Under the pieces are notes generated by a model. That model saw only the letters and a program-made list of their open reading frames with translations. It did not search any database and was not told the origin of the DNA. From contig NZ_CP085278.1 of assembly GCF_020616595.1 (NCBI RefSeq), forward strand, positions 620,001 through 684,000: a stretch of DNA of 64,000 nt. Direction: 5' to 3'. Every line of letters begins with the position of its first letter. Positions within the stretch are counted from its first letter, which is position 1. A program made the position numbers and the translations under genes. Source of the DNA: Lentilactobacillus laojiaonis (lineage in GTDB: Bacteria; Bacillota; Bacilli; Lactobacillales; Lactobacillaceae). Positions 52,327 to 61,141 of the stretch are shown in pieces.

Positions 52327-52725
52327 TTAATTAAATAATTTTATAATTTCTGGAACAAAAATTAGTATTCCAACAAAAAATGCAAAAATAGCCGATATTA
52401 ATACGCCACCTGCTGCTATATCTTTAGCACGCTTAGCTAAATCATTGAATTTAGGACCAACAATTAAATCAACTATATTTTCAATAATCGAATTAACTAC
52501 TTCGGCCTCAATAACAGCAAAAAATGCTACAAATAACCATAGCCATTGGTTTATTCTAACTTTCAATAAAATTCCTAAAATAACAGTAAATATGATAATA
52601 AAAAGATCCAATTTAAAATTTCGTTCTTCTTTTACTAATCGTAAAATACCACTAATTGCATGCCCTAACGATTGAAAAATGTTTTTATTTTTATTAATCT
52701 GTTTCGAACTATCTCTTGAGACCAT
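52327..52725 (-). CDS. dgkA: Undecaprenol/diacylglycerol kinase (DgkA family)
   Basis: Small integral membrane lipid kinase, 132 residues, three to four helices, with the family motif EVVNSIIENIVDLI. The Gram-positive enzymes phosphorylate undecaprenol. The ATG overlaps the end of ybeY by 17 bases. Confidence 0.94.
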   Translation of the reverse strand: MVSRDSSKQINKNKNIFQSLGHAISGILRLVKEERNFKLDLFIIIFTVILGILLKVRINQWLWLFVAFFAVIEAEVVNSIIENIVDLIVGPKFNDLAKRAKDIAAGGVLISAIFAFFVGILIFVPEIIKLFN

Positions 52726-53191
52726 AATCGTCTAATATCTTTCGTTGGAGTGGAAACATAATAGCTTCATCTTCATCTTTCATATGATCATAACCATTTA
52801 AATGTAAAAATCCGTGAACTACTAAAAATCCTAATTCACGTTCATATGAATGCTCTAAAAATTCCGCTTGTTCACTAACCTTATCAATTGAAACAAAAAT
52901 ATCGCCAATGTTATTTGGAATTTCATTAGCCATTTCCTCATCCAAAATAATAGGCATGTCATCTTCAGCATCATCTTCAATCGCAAAGCTAATAACGTCA
53001 GTTGCACGATCAACTCCTCGATATTCCTTATTAATTTTTTGAATATCTTCGTTATTAACAAAGGTAACGGACATCTCAGTGTTATCGCTTAATTTTATAT
53101 ATTTACCGGCGTAGTTAAGAATATCTTTTACTAAGTTTATATGTTTATCAGGTACACCTGTTTTAGTTTTATCGTAAATTTCTAAATCCAT
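52709..53191 (-). CDS. ybeY: Endoribonuclease YbeY
   Basis: Zinc-dependent RNase for 16S rRNA 3' maturation and ribosome quality control. 160 residues. The metal-binding HGFLHLNGYDH provides His126, His130 and His136. Lies between phoH and dgkA, a conserved order. Confidence 0.97.
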   Translation of the reverse strand: MDLEIYDKTKTGVPDKHINLVKDILNYAGKYIKLSDNTEMSVTFVNNEDIQKINKEYRGVDRATDVISFAIEDDAEDDMPIILDEEMANEIPNNIGDIFVSIDKVSEQAEFLEHSYERELGFLVVHGFLHLNGYDHMKDEDEAIMFPLQRKILDDYGLKR

Positions 53192-53207
53192 TTATTCTTC
53201 CTTATCG

Positions 53208-54167
53208 TTATTCTTTGTTGTCATAAGCCTTGATAATCTCGGCTACTACTGGATTTCTAACCACGTCTTGAGCATCAAATTTAACAAATTCAATACTATC
53301 AACATCCGTCAAAATATGATTGGCGATAACTAAACCACTTTTACCTTTATTTGGTAAATCGATTTGAGAAATATCACCATTAACAATCATTTTTGAACCA
53401 AATCCCAATCTAGTAAGAAACATTTTCATTTGTGCGTTAGTGGTATTTTGTGCTTCATCCAGTATAACAAAAGCATTTTCTAAAGTACGACCACGCATAT
53501 AGGCTAAAGGAGCAATTTCAATTACTTCTCGATCTAATAATCTTTCAGTATGTTCTTTACCTAGTATTGAATGTAAAGCATCATAAATTGGACGCAAATA
53601 TGGGTCAACTTTTTCTTTTAAGTCACCAGGTAAAAATCCTAGACTTTCTCCGGCTTCAACAGCTGGTCTAGTTAATACAATTTTATCAACCAGTCCTTTT
53701 TTTAAGGCGGAAATTGCCATGACCACTGCTAAATAAGTTTTACCCGTACCGGCTGGTCCAATACCAAAAGTTATATCATTATGCTTAACTGCCTGAACAT
53801 ATTGACGTTGGCCAAATGTTTTTACTCTGATAGCTTTTCCACTAAGATCTTTAATTAACACCTGGTCATAGAGATCTTGAAAAAATCTAATGTTACCCTT
53901 TTTAACCATATTGATTGCACTAATATAATCACTATTATTTATAACAATCTTCTTGTCAATTAATTGAGACATATTATCGATCACTAGAACTGCATCGTTT
54001 ACTAAATCTTGTGGTCCCGAAATCTTAAAGGTAGTTCCAAATACATTAATATTAACATTCAATTCTTTTTCTACTAAATTAACATATTCATTTTGTGGCC
54101 CAACTAGCTGAATAAGTTTATCTTGAGTACCGACCACAAAATCTCTTTTTTCCAGTTCTTCTGCCAA
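53208..54167 (-). CDS. phoH: PhoH-like ATPase
   Basis: 319-residue cytosolic P-loop ATPase with a KH-type N-terminal part, Walker A GPAGTGKT at 137-144 and Walker B FVILDEAQNTT. Linked to ybeY in most bacteria, suggesting an RNA-metabolism role. Confidence 0.95.
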   Translation of the reverse strand: MAEELEKRDFVVGTQDKLIQLVGPQNEYVNLVEKELNVNINVFGTTFKISGPQDLVNDAVLVIDNMSQLIDKKIVINNSDYISAINMVKKGNIRFFQDLYDQVLIKDLSGKAIRVKTFGQRQYVQAVKHNDITFGIGPAGTGKTYLAVVMAISALKKGLVDKIVLTRPAVEAGESLGFLPGDLKEKVDPYLRPIYDALHSILGKEHTERLLDREVIEIAPLAYMRGRTLENAFVILDEAQNTTNAQMKMFLTRLGFGSKMIVNGDISQIDLPNKGKSGLVIANHILTDVDSIEFVKFDAQDVVRNPVVAEIIKAYDNKE

Positions 54168-54195
54168 TTAACATCCTTCTTATCAAATAAATTAT

Positions 54196-54639
54196 TTATT
54201 GTAGCTCACGTTTAACAACTTTATTTACTAGATTACCGTCAGCTTTGCCCTTAACTTTTGGCATAATTGCTCCCATAACCTTACCGAAATCTCCCATAGA
54301 AGTAGCATTAACCTGAGTAATTGTTTCTTTAACAATCGCTGAAATTTCTTCTTCAGATAATTGCTTGGGTGCATATCTTTCAGTTACTTCAATTTGAGCT
54401 CTTTGTTCTTCAGCTAATTCATCACGATTAGCATTTTCAAATTCTTCAAGCGATTCCTTTTGTTGCTTTAATTCTTTTAAAACAACTGCCCCCATCTCTT
54501 CTTCAGTAAGATCTCTACCTAGTTCAACCTTTTGGTTAGTTAATTGAGATTTTAATGCTCTAATTACCGTTAAACTTACTTTATCCTTTGCTTTCATCGC
54601 TGTCTTCAAATCAGCATTTAGTTGTTCTTGAATATTCAT
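54196..54639 (-). CDS. yqeY: GatB/YqeY domain protein
   Basis: 147 residues, fully helical YqeY domain (AMKAKDKVSLTVIRALKSQL), related to the tRNA-binding tail of GatB. Function uncertain. Follows rpsU, a pair conserved in Firmicutes; the rpsU terminator precedes it. Confidence 0.94.
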   Translation of the reverse strand: MNIQEQLNADLKTAMKAKDKVSLTVIRALKSQLTNQKVELGRDLTEEEMGAVVLKELKQQKESLEEFENANRDELAEEQRAQIEVTERYAPKQLSEEEISAIVKETITQVNATSMGDFGKVMGAIMPKVKGKADGNLVNKVVKRELQ

Positions 54640-54686
54640 TATTAATTGCCTTCTTTTATTATTAACTATATAAATGATTTTACCAT

Positions 54687-54725
54687 ATAAAAAAAACCAG
54701 AGACTAAGTAATTAGGCCCTGATCT
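54687..54725 (-). terminator. Terminator of rpsU
   Basis: On the minus strand CAGGGCCTAA pairs with TTAGTCTCTG (one mismatch, one G-U), followed by a run of T. yqeY transcription past it would need read-through or another promoter. Confidence 0.75.
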
Positions 54726-54737
54726 TTAATTTAATTA

Positions 54738-54929
54738 TTAGAAACGACGTTTTTTCTTGTTATTGCGTTTACGTGCTGCTTCTGATTTTAATTTACGCTT
54801 TACACTTGGTTTTTCATAAAATTCACGTTTACGGTATTCTTGTAAAGTACCATTTTTTGAAACTGTGCGTTTGAAGCGTCGAAGAGCATCATCAAGAGAT
54901 TCGTTTTTACGAACTACAGTCTTTGCCAT
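54738..54929 (-). CDS. rpsU: 30S ribosomal protein S21
   Basis: 63-residue very basic ribosomal protein, [21 protein letters not shown] start and a lysine/arginine-rich end. Strong GGAGGGAGGG binding site. Own promoter and terminator. Confidence 0.98.
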   Translation of the reverse strand: MAKTVVRKNESLDDALRRFKRTVSKNGTLQEYRKREFYEKPSVKRKLKSEAARKRNNKKKRRF

Positions 54930-55005
54930 ATGAATTTCCCTCCCTCCGAGCTCGAAATGTAACTGCTTAAAGTTAAATATGTAACTTTACAACTGTCCGA
55001 AATAA

Positions 55006-55034
55006 ATTATACATTCTTAACGCCCTAACGTCAA
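55006..55034 (-). promoter_or_regulatory. Promoter of rpsU
   Basis: On the minus strand TTGACG (55029-55034) and perfect TATAAT (55006-55011) with a 17-base spacer. Confidence 0.82.
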
Positions 55035-55105
55035 CGGTTTAAGTTCAAAATATCTAGTAATATGTTAAAATTTATTTTATAACATTATATTAAGGGGATT
55101 TTTAT

Positions 55106-55930
55106 ATGACAAAACATCAAACAATCTTTATTATATCGGATTCTAGTGGTGCAACTGCCCAAACAGTGGTTCAAACGGCAGTTTCTCAATTTCCCAATTT
55201 AAGCATTGAAATCAAACGCTATCCATTCATCCAAACCGAATCAATTTTAAAAGGTATTTTAAATATCGCCAAAGAAAAAAATGCTATGATTTTTCATACA
55301 CTGGTTAATCCAATTTTAATCAAACAAGTTACTGATTTTGCCCAAACTAACAAACTGTATAACTTTGATTGCATTCAAGAACCAATTGATATGATTAGTT
55401 CAGCTATTAATGAAGAGCCGAAAAGAGTTCCTGGATTAGTACACGATCTTAACGAAGACTATTTTGAAAGAATCTCCGCTATTGAATTTGCTGTAGCTAA
55501 TGATGATGGTAAAGCTCCTAGGGGATTAACTAAAGCTGATGTCGTAATTTTAGGAGTATCTCGTACATCTAAAACTCCTCTATCTTTATATCTAGCTAAT
55601 CAAAATATCAAAGTTGCTAACGTTCCAATCGGTCCTGGTCTTCAATTACCAGATGAGCTAAAACAAGTAGACAAACGCAGGATTTTTGGTTTAACCAATA
55701 CTCCTGAAAAGCTTAGCAAAATCCGTAAACAACGAATGCTTCAATATGGGTTAGACGCTATTACTCCCTATTCCGATAAAGATAATATAAAAAAGGAATT
55801 GGAGTACGCAACTAAGCTCTATAGACAAATTGGATGCTTAATTATCAATGTATCTAACAAATCAATTGAAGAAACCGCCACTATTATTTTAGAAAGTATA
55901 GATATGAATTCCATCAAAATAAATAAATAA
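55106..55930 (+). CDS. Pyruvate, phosphate dikinase regulatory protein (DUF299 kinase/pyrophosphorylase)
   Basis: 274-residue bifunctional Ser/Thr kinase and pyrophosphorylase family that inactivates and reactivates PPDK or PEP synthetase. The P-loop-like GVSRTSKTPLS spans 150-160. AAGGGG precedes the ATG, and TGTTAAAAT upstream is a possible extended -10. No PPDK or PEP synthetase gene lies in the window. Its stop is only four bases from the convergent nfo stop. Confidence 0.92.
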   Translation: MTKHQTIFIISDSSGATAQTVVQTAVSQFPNLSIEIKRYPFIQTESILKGILNIAKEKNAMIFHTLVNPILIKQVTDFAQTNKLYNFDCIQEPIDMISSAINEEPKRVPGLVHDLNEDYFERISAIEFAVANDDGKAPRGLTKADVVILGVSRTSKTPLSLYLANQNIKVANVPIGPGLQLPDELKQVDKRRIFGLTNTPEKLSKIRKQRMLQYGLDAITPYSDKDNIKKELEYATKLYRQIGCLIINVSNKSIEETATIILESIDMNSIKINK

Positions 55931-55934
55931 ATAG

Positions 55935-56846
55935 TTAATCATTATTTTCAATCATTTCACCAATAATATTAGGATTAAATTGTTGCTGTTTTAACATTTC
56001 AACTTCATAACCATGTGGATTATATTTCTTACCATCATCAGCTTTGTAATATGGCGTTTCTAGTATTTTAGGTAATTCAGTTAATTGATTATGATGGGCT
56101 ATATAATTAAGTGACTCAAAGCCAATCGTACCATACCCAATCATTTCATGGCGATCTTTATGTGATCCCAATGCGTTTTTAGAATCGTTTAAATGAATAA
56201 CTTTTAATTTTTCTAAACCAATTACATGATCAAATTCATTTAATACTCCATCAAAATCATTTTTAACATCATAGCCGGCATCATTTAAATGACAAGTATC
56301 CATAGTAATCGATAGCTTTTCATTGTATTTTACTTTATCAATTATCGCTGCTAGTTCTTCAAAATCTCTTCCTACTTCAGTTCCTTTACCGGACATAGTT
56401 TCTAAAGCAATTTGAATTTTTTGATTTCTTTCAATAATTGTATTTAAGCCATCAGCAATTTGCTGAATGGCTTTTTTAGGTCCCGCTTTAACATGAGATC
56501 CTGGATGAAGTACTATCTGAGTTGCTCCAATAGCTTCGGCCCTTAAAATCTCTTGGTGTAAAAATTCAATTGCAAAACTAAAATTATCTAATTTAAAAGT
56601 ATTTCCTAAGTTCACAATATAAGGTGCATGAACTACCACTTGATACATATGATTATTATCCATAAAAGTCTTTCCCTGATCAGCTTTTAACTGGTCAATT
56701 GGCTTTCGAATTGTATTTTGAGGGGCACCCGTATAAACCATAAATACATTCTCATTGAGATCTTTAGCTTCCATGGCCGATCCTAAAAACATATTAGGAC
56801 TTTTCAAACTAACATGTGATCCAATTAAAAAATTATCATTTTTCAT
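55935..56846 (-). CDS. nfo: Endonuclease IV (AP endonuclease)
   Basis: Zinc-dependent TIM-barrel enzyme that cleaves at abasic sites in base-excision repair. 303 residues. Metal-ligand segments are [37 protein letters not shown] and [24 protein letters not shown]. Downstream end of the teichoic-acid gene run and overlapping it by 11 bases. Confidence 0.96.
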   Translation of the reverse strand: MKNDNFLIGSHVSLKSPNMFLGSAMEAKDLNENVFMVYTGAPQNTIRKPIDQLKADQGKTFMDNNHMYQVVVHAPYIVNLGNTFKLDNFSFAIEFLHQEILRAEAIGATQIVLHPGSHVKAGPKKAIQQIADGLNTIIERNQKIQIALETMSGKGTEVGRDFEELAAIIDKVKYNEKLSITMDTCHLNDAGYDVKNDFDGVLNEFDHVIGLEKLKVIHLNDSKNALGSHKDRHEMIGYGTIGFESLNYIAHHNQLTELPKILETPYYKADDGKKYNPHGYEVEMLKQQQFNPNIIGEMIENND

Positions 56847-58056
56847 TATTCATTCCCCTTAAAATTAAATTACTAACCTTCTCAGAAGCTTTACCATCTT
56901 CCCAACTACAAAATTTATGATTAAATTCATCAAGATTAACTTGATACTTTGAAAAACCACTTTCTTGAACATACTCCCGAATTGCTTTATAAAATGATTG
57001 CTCATCTGTAACCAAAGGACCAGGTAAGGTATTTGCATCATAATTGAAGTAGAATCCTCTTAATTGATCACGATAATGATCTAAATCATATGAATAAAAT
57101 AGCATAGGACGTTTTAAATTAGCAAAATCAAACATTACCGATGAATAGTCTGTAATTAATAAGTCAGTTATTAAGTACAATTGATTCATATCATGATCTG
57201 GCAATATTTTTACTCGATCTTCATATCCACTTATATCAATCTGATCTTTTACTAAGTAATGTGGACGAATAATAAGCATATAATCTTCTGGAACTATTTT
57301 AAAAAATTCCTTTAATGAAAATGGCAATGTAAAATTATAAGTACCAATTGCTTTAAAATTATCATCTCGCCATGTTGGAGCATACATAATTACATGTTTA
57401 ATGTTTTTACCCAAAATCGATTTTTTTAATTCGCTTATCTTTTGATCATTATTATCATGATATAAAACATCATTTCTTGGATAGCCAATATCTAAAAATT
57501 GATTTGTATAATTGAAGGCAGATTTAAAAATTTCTTTCGAGTATTCATTAGGAGCAATTAAATAGTCCCATCGCTTGGCTTCCATAGTAAAGTCGTGGTG
57601 ATATTTTTGAGTAGTTGTTCCTGGAATTTCAACATTAGAAATATCTACTCCTAATTTTTTTAGAGGTGTTCCATGCCAAGTTTGAATAAAAGTCGTTTGC
57701 TTATTCTTTTTCCACCAAAGTGGCATGCGTGAATTCATAACCCAATATTCAGCTCTAGCAATGTATCTTACCCACTTAGGAGTAAATCGCTTCAACATTT
57801 TTATTTTAGGAAATTTCTTTTTTAGTCGACCATATTCAGACGGTTTCACACTAAAATAGCATGTTTCAATTAGCTTTGGTTGTTCAGTAATCAATTGTTG
57901 ATAAATCGCATATGGATTATCATTAATTTCTTTTCCATTAAAGCTTTCAAAAATTATTAAGTTTTTAATTGTCGGCATACAAATAAACCCATCGTTCATC
58001 ACGATGAGTTCATAACGGGCCACTAACTTTAATGAATTAATTAACTTTTGATTCAT
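56836..58056 (-). CDS. CDP-glycerol glycerophosphotransferase family protein (TagF/TarF-like)
   Basis: Peripheral membrane enzyme adding glycerol phosphate from CDP-glycerol in wall-teichoic-acid synthesis. GAGGGTGA supports the ATG at 58056 (406 residues). The catalytic-region histidine is His128 in [11 protein letters not shown], and the second motif is [10 protein letters not shown]. It lacks the long N-terminal part of TagF polymerases and so resembles TarF. It lies 23 bases after tagG. Confidence 0.88.
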   Translation of the reverse strand: MNQKLINSLKLVARYELIVMNDGFICMPTIKNLIIFESFNGKEINDNPYAIYQQLITEQPKLIETCYFSVKPSEYGRLKKKFPKIKMLKRFTPKWVRYIARAEYWVMNSRMPLWWKKNKQTTFIQTWHGTPLKKLGVDISNVEIPGTTTQKYHHDFTMEAKRWDYLIAPNEYSKEIFKSAFNYTNQFLDIGYPRNDVLYHDNNDQKISELKKSILGKNIKHVIMYAPTWRDDNFKAIGTYNFTLPFSLKEFFKIVPEDYMLIIRPHYLVKDQIDISGYEDRVKILPDHDMNQLYLITDLLITDYSSVMFDFANLKRPMLFYSYDLDHYRDQLRGFYFNYDANTLPGPLVTDEQSFYKAIREYVQESGFSKYQVNLDEFNHKFCSWEDGKASEKVSNLILRGMNNEK

Positions 58057-58079
58057 TATAACGTTCACCCTCACATTAA

Positions 58080-58889
58080 TTAAATTAAATCAACAAATCT
58101 TGATCGGAACTTATAGTGGAGATGTGAGCCAACTAATAAGAAGAATAGAACAAATCCCCAAAAAATTATATTTAGAGTTGGACGTTCCCAGAACCAACCC
58201 TGTGAAAGCATCGATTGTCTAAATCCAGATATAATATAAAAGAATGGATTTAGCTGAAGAACTCTGACAAACGGAGCTGGAAAGGCCCCAGTTTCAAAGT
58301 TAAATAGTACACCTGATAAATAAAATAGCATACGCATAACCGATTGTAATAAAATTCGATAATCTCTAACTAAAACAGAAATAGTTGAGTTAAAAATACC
58401 AAACGCAACTAACCAAGCAATCATTGCAACAAAATAATAAATCCATTGGAGCCAATAAAGTGAAGGTGTAATTCCATAAATAAAACCAATTACTATAGAA
58501 AATACCAACATGGTCCAAAATGAACTTAAATTACCAACGATTTTAATTGTTGGTAGTACACTGACTGGAAATTTCATTTTTGAAACCATACCAACTCGTT
58601 GATAAATACTTTTTGATGCATCTAAAGTTGATCTATTCATGAAAAACCATGGAGTAATTCCAATTACCATCCAAGGTAAATAATTAACTCCGTGAGTAGA
58701 ATTTCCATGCTTTAAACCTATACCGAATACTAACCAATAAATTCCGATTTGAATTAGCGGGTATAAATATTCCCACATCAATCCTAAATAATGACTTTGG
58801 TATTCCGCTTTATCTTCATAACGCGAAATTCTAAAAATAATTCCTAAATTTTCAAATTGTTCTTTTACTAATGTTATAACTTCTTTCAC
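58080..58889 (-). CDS. tagG: Teichoic-acid ABC transporter permease (TagG)
   Basis: ABC-2-type permease, 269 residues, about six membrane helices, that exports the finished teichoic-acid polymer with the ATPase TagH. Family features are the LGLMWEYLYPLIQIGIYWLV segment and the FFYIISGFRQS end region. Start is GTG at 58889 after AAGGAG. No ATP-binding gene is adjacent, although tagH normally follows. Confidence 0.9.
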   Translation of the reverse strand: MKEVITLVKEQFENLGIIFRISRYEDKAEYQSHYLGLMWEYLYPLIQIGIYWLVFGIGLKHGNSTHGVNYLPWMVIGITPWFFMNRSTLDASKSIYQRVGMVSKMKFPVSVLPTIKIVGNLSSFWTMLVFSIVIGFIYGITPSLYWLQWIYYFVAMIAWLVAFGIFNSTISVLVRDYRILLQSVMRMLFYLSGVLFNFETGAFPAPFVRVLQLNPFFYIISGFRQSMLSQGWFWERPTLNIIFWGFVLFFLLVGSHLHYKFRSRFVDLI

Positions 58890-58923
58890 AAGATGGCACT
58901 CCTTAACCTATTTACCTAGTATT

Positions 58924-60054
58924 TTATAAATATCTTTTTATAACCCTAGAAGCCGCATGACCATCATTATAAGTATTCCAATGATCATTAAATTCAGTAA
59001 AATCCATAGCTTCTGGATTCAAAATTGCTTTTCTTAACTCTTCAACGGTTTTAACTGGTTTACTTGGCAACCAGTTCATATAATCTGATTGAATTCCAGT
59101 TTCTTTTTCATAATTTTCTAAATCAAACATGAAAAATATAATTGATCTTGCATTTTTGAGTAAACTAAAATCAAATGCCACTGATGAATAATCGGTAACC
59201 AAAGTATCAGCCACTGTCAATAAGTCGGAGGTCGACAACTGATGATAAAATTTTATTCGTGGATTTCCCTGTTCACGAATATTATTTTCTTTACCTCGTA
59301 ATGACGGATGTAATTTTACTACTACAATTGAATTAGGATCAGCTGATAAAGCATCATCAATTCCACTAGGCAAATTAAATACGTCCTTACGATATGTGGG
59401 TGCATATAAAATCACCCGTCGATTTTTTAATTCAGGGGCAGCTCTAAAAATTCGATGTTTAGCTTTATCAATCCATTTCTTTTTAAAAAACTTATCGGAT
59501 CTTGGATAACCCAGTAATTGCATTTTTTCTTCACTGGTTCGATAACTATTTATAAAAACATTTCCCATAGCCTTTGATGCTACTATGTATTCATCAAATT
59601 GGTCATACACCATTTGAAATCTTTTTTGATCTGATTTTGATCTTAGACTAGTTTTCGGATCTTCCCAGCCAAATTTTTTAATAGCTCCGTCTGCATGCCA
59701 AACCTGGACAATTTTCATATTGCTAGGATGGGCTAATCCAGCTAAAAATGCAAAATAGTTATCACAAAAAATAATTTTAGCTGACATTAATTTAGGCACC
59801 ATATTTAAGGCAAATTTTAAATTACTTCTTACCAACTTAGTAGTAATTCCAAAGGCTGCCAAATCAGTCGCAGCTGCTTCAGTTTCAGGTTTATATAAAA
59901 CTACTAATTCGGTACCCTTCGGAAGTTTTTGAGCCATTTTTTTAATAAATCCAACATTACTATCAAAGCTCATTAAATAGAAAATGTTTTTTCTTTTTTT
60001 CCATAAATTCAATATCGAGATAAAATGAATCAATTTTATATAAATATCTTTCAA
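58924..60054 (-). CDS. CDP-glycerol glycerophosphotransferase family protein (TagB-like)
   Basis: 376 residues, the usual size of the TagB primase that puts the first glycerol phosphate on the lipid-linked disaccharide. Catalytic-region His120 in QVWHADGAIKKFGWE and TDYSSVAFDF are present. TTG start after GAGGAAG. The two transferases of the window share motifs but are clearly diverged. Whether this one is primase or polymerase is inference. First gene of the tagB-tagG-tagF-nfo run. Confidence 0.86.
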   Translation of the reverse strand: MKDIYIKLIHFISILNLWKKRKNIFYLMSFDSNVGFIKKMAQKLPKGTELVVLYKPETEAAATDLAAFGITTKLVRSNLKFALNMVPKLMSAKIIFCDNYFAFLAGLAHPSNMKIVQVWHADGAIKKFGWEDPKTSLRSKSDQKRFQMVYDQFDEYIVASKAMGNVFINSYRTSEEKMQLLGYPRSDKFFKKKWIDKAKHRIFRAAPELKNRRVILYAPTYRKDVFNLPSGIDDALSADPNSIVVVKLHPSLRGKENNIREQGNPRIKFYHQLSTSDLLTVADTLVTDYSSVAFDFSLLKNARSIIFFMFDLENYEKETGIQSDYMNWLPSKPVKTVEELRKAILNPEAMDFTEFNDHWNTYNDGHAASRVIKRYL

Positions 60055-60098
60055 TTTTCTTCCTCAAATTGTTTAAATATTAGTTAACGCACTGAAAT

Positions 60099-60107
60099 AT
60101 TATACCA
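60099..60107 (-). promoter_or_regulatory. Extended -10 promoter of the teichoic-acid gene run
   Basis: TGGTATAAT on the minus strand is a perfect extended -10, 45 bases before the TTG start. No strong -35 is evident. Confidence 0.55.
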
Positions 60108-60157
60108 TAAAAATTTTATATAATATTTTTACCCTTTAAATTATATTAAATTTAATA

Positions 60158-61033
60158 TTATGGTTGATCTTCATAGAAACGTCCCAATATCTTAACCGTA
60201 TCAGAAATACTAGCAAATGCACTAGTATCGGCTTCTAGTAAAGCTTCTTCTAATTCACCCATTTCATATCGTGAAATTACAGTGAATAGAATAGTTGTAG
60301 AATTATGATGATAAGCACCTTCAGCATTGTGAACAATAGTGATTCCTCGACGTAAATGATTTTGAACACTATCTATTACGGCATTTGGTCTACTAGTAAT
60401 TATCATAACTTGCATCCTTTGTTGCTTAGTAAAGGTCATATCCATTACTTTAGCATTTACAAATATACTTAGCGCTGAATAAAAGGCATAAGGCCAACCA
60501 TAGATTAAGGCAGCGGCTATTATAATCAATGAGTTAAACGCAATGTTAATTGACCCAATACTTTTCCCAGTTTTATTTCTAATAACAATTCCTAGAATAT
60601 CAAGTCCACCGGTTGATATTCCGTTTTTTAACGCTAATCCGGTCCCAAATCCATTTACTGCTCCCCCAAAAATTGCACAAATAATTGGATCGTGAGTTAA
60701 AGGTACGGGATTAATAGCTTGAATCATAAAACTTGATAAGAAGACTGCAAAAATTGTGAAAATTGTAAATTGGTGACTAATAGCTTTCCAAGCAAGCAAA
60801 AATAGTGGAACATTTAAAGCGAACAAACCTATCCCAGTTGGAATAGTAAATGGAAAGTATCTCGAACTAACAGTATTTAATATTTGTGAAAAACCAGTCA
60901 TTCCAGATGAATAAATATGCCCTGGATTCCAAAAAAAGTTAACTGCGATCGAAACTAAAATTCCGTAAATAAAGGCAGTTGATAATTTAGCAACATATTG
61001 ATGACGTTTGAAAATTTTTTGAACATCGTCCAT
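60158..61033 (-). CDS. YitT family membrane protein, second copy
   Basis: 291 residues, five to six hydrophobic helices with the glycine-rich GGLDILGIVIRNKTG motif and a C-terminal DUF2179 domain (RGITIVHNAEGAYHHN...FASISDTVKILG). Same architecture as the protein at 19139-20029 but diverged. Lies between aspS and the teichoic-acid genes. Function unknown. Confidence 0.87.
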   Translation of the reverse strand: MDDVQKIFKRHQYVAKLSTAFIYGILVSIAVNFFWNPGHIYSSGMTGFSQILNTVSSRYFPFTIPTGIGLFALNVPLFLLAWKAISHQFTIFTIFAVFLSSFMIQAINPVPLTHDPIICAIFGGAVNGFGTGLALKNGISTGGLDILGIVIRNKTGKSIGSINIAFNSLIIIAAALIYGWPYAFYSALSIFVNAKVMDMTFTKQQRMQVMIITSRPNAVIDSVQNHLRRGITIVHNAEGAYHHNSTTILFTVISRYEMGELEEALLEADTSAFASISDTVKILGRFYEDQP

Positions 61034-61103
61034 GATTAAAAAAATATTCCCTTCAATTTATATTAATACCAGTAATTATAACATTAAGCATTACTATCAT
61101 ATA

Positions 61104-61140
61104 TAAAAACCCTAACTTAATCGTAAGTTAGGGTTTTTAT
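61104..61140 (-). terminator. Terminator of aspS
   Basis: Stem AACCCTAACTTA / TAAGTTAGGGTT with a four-base loop and a T-run on the minus strand. Confidence 0.87.
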
Positions 61141-61141
61141 A

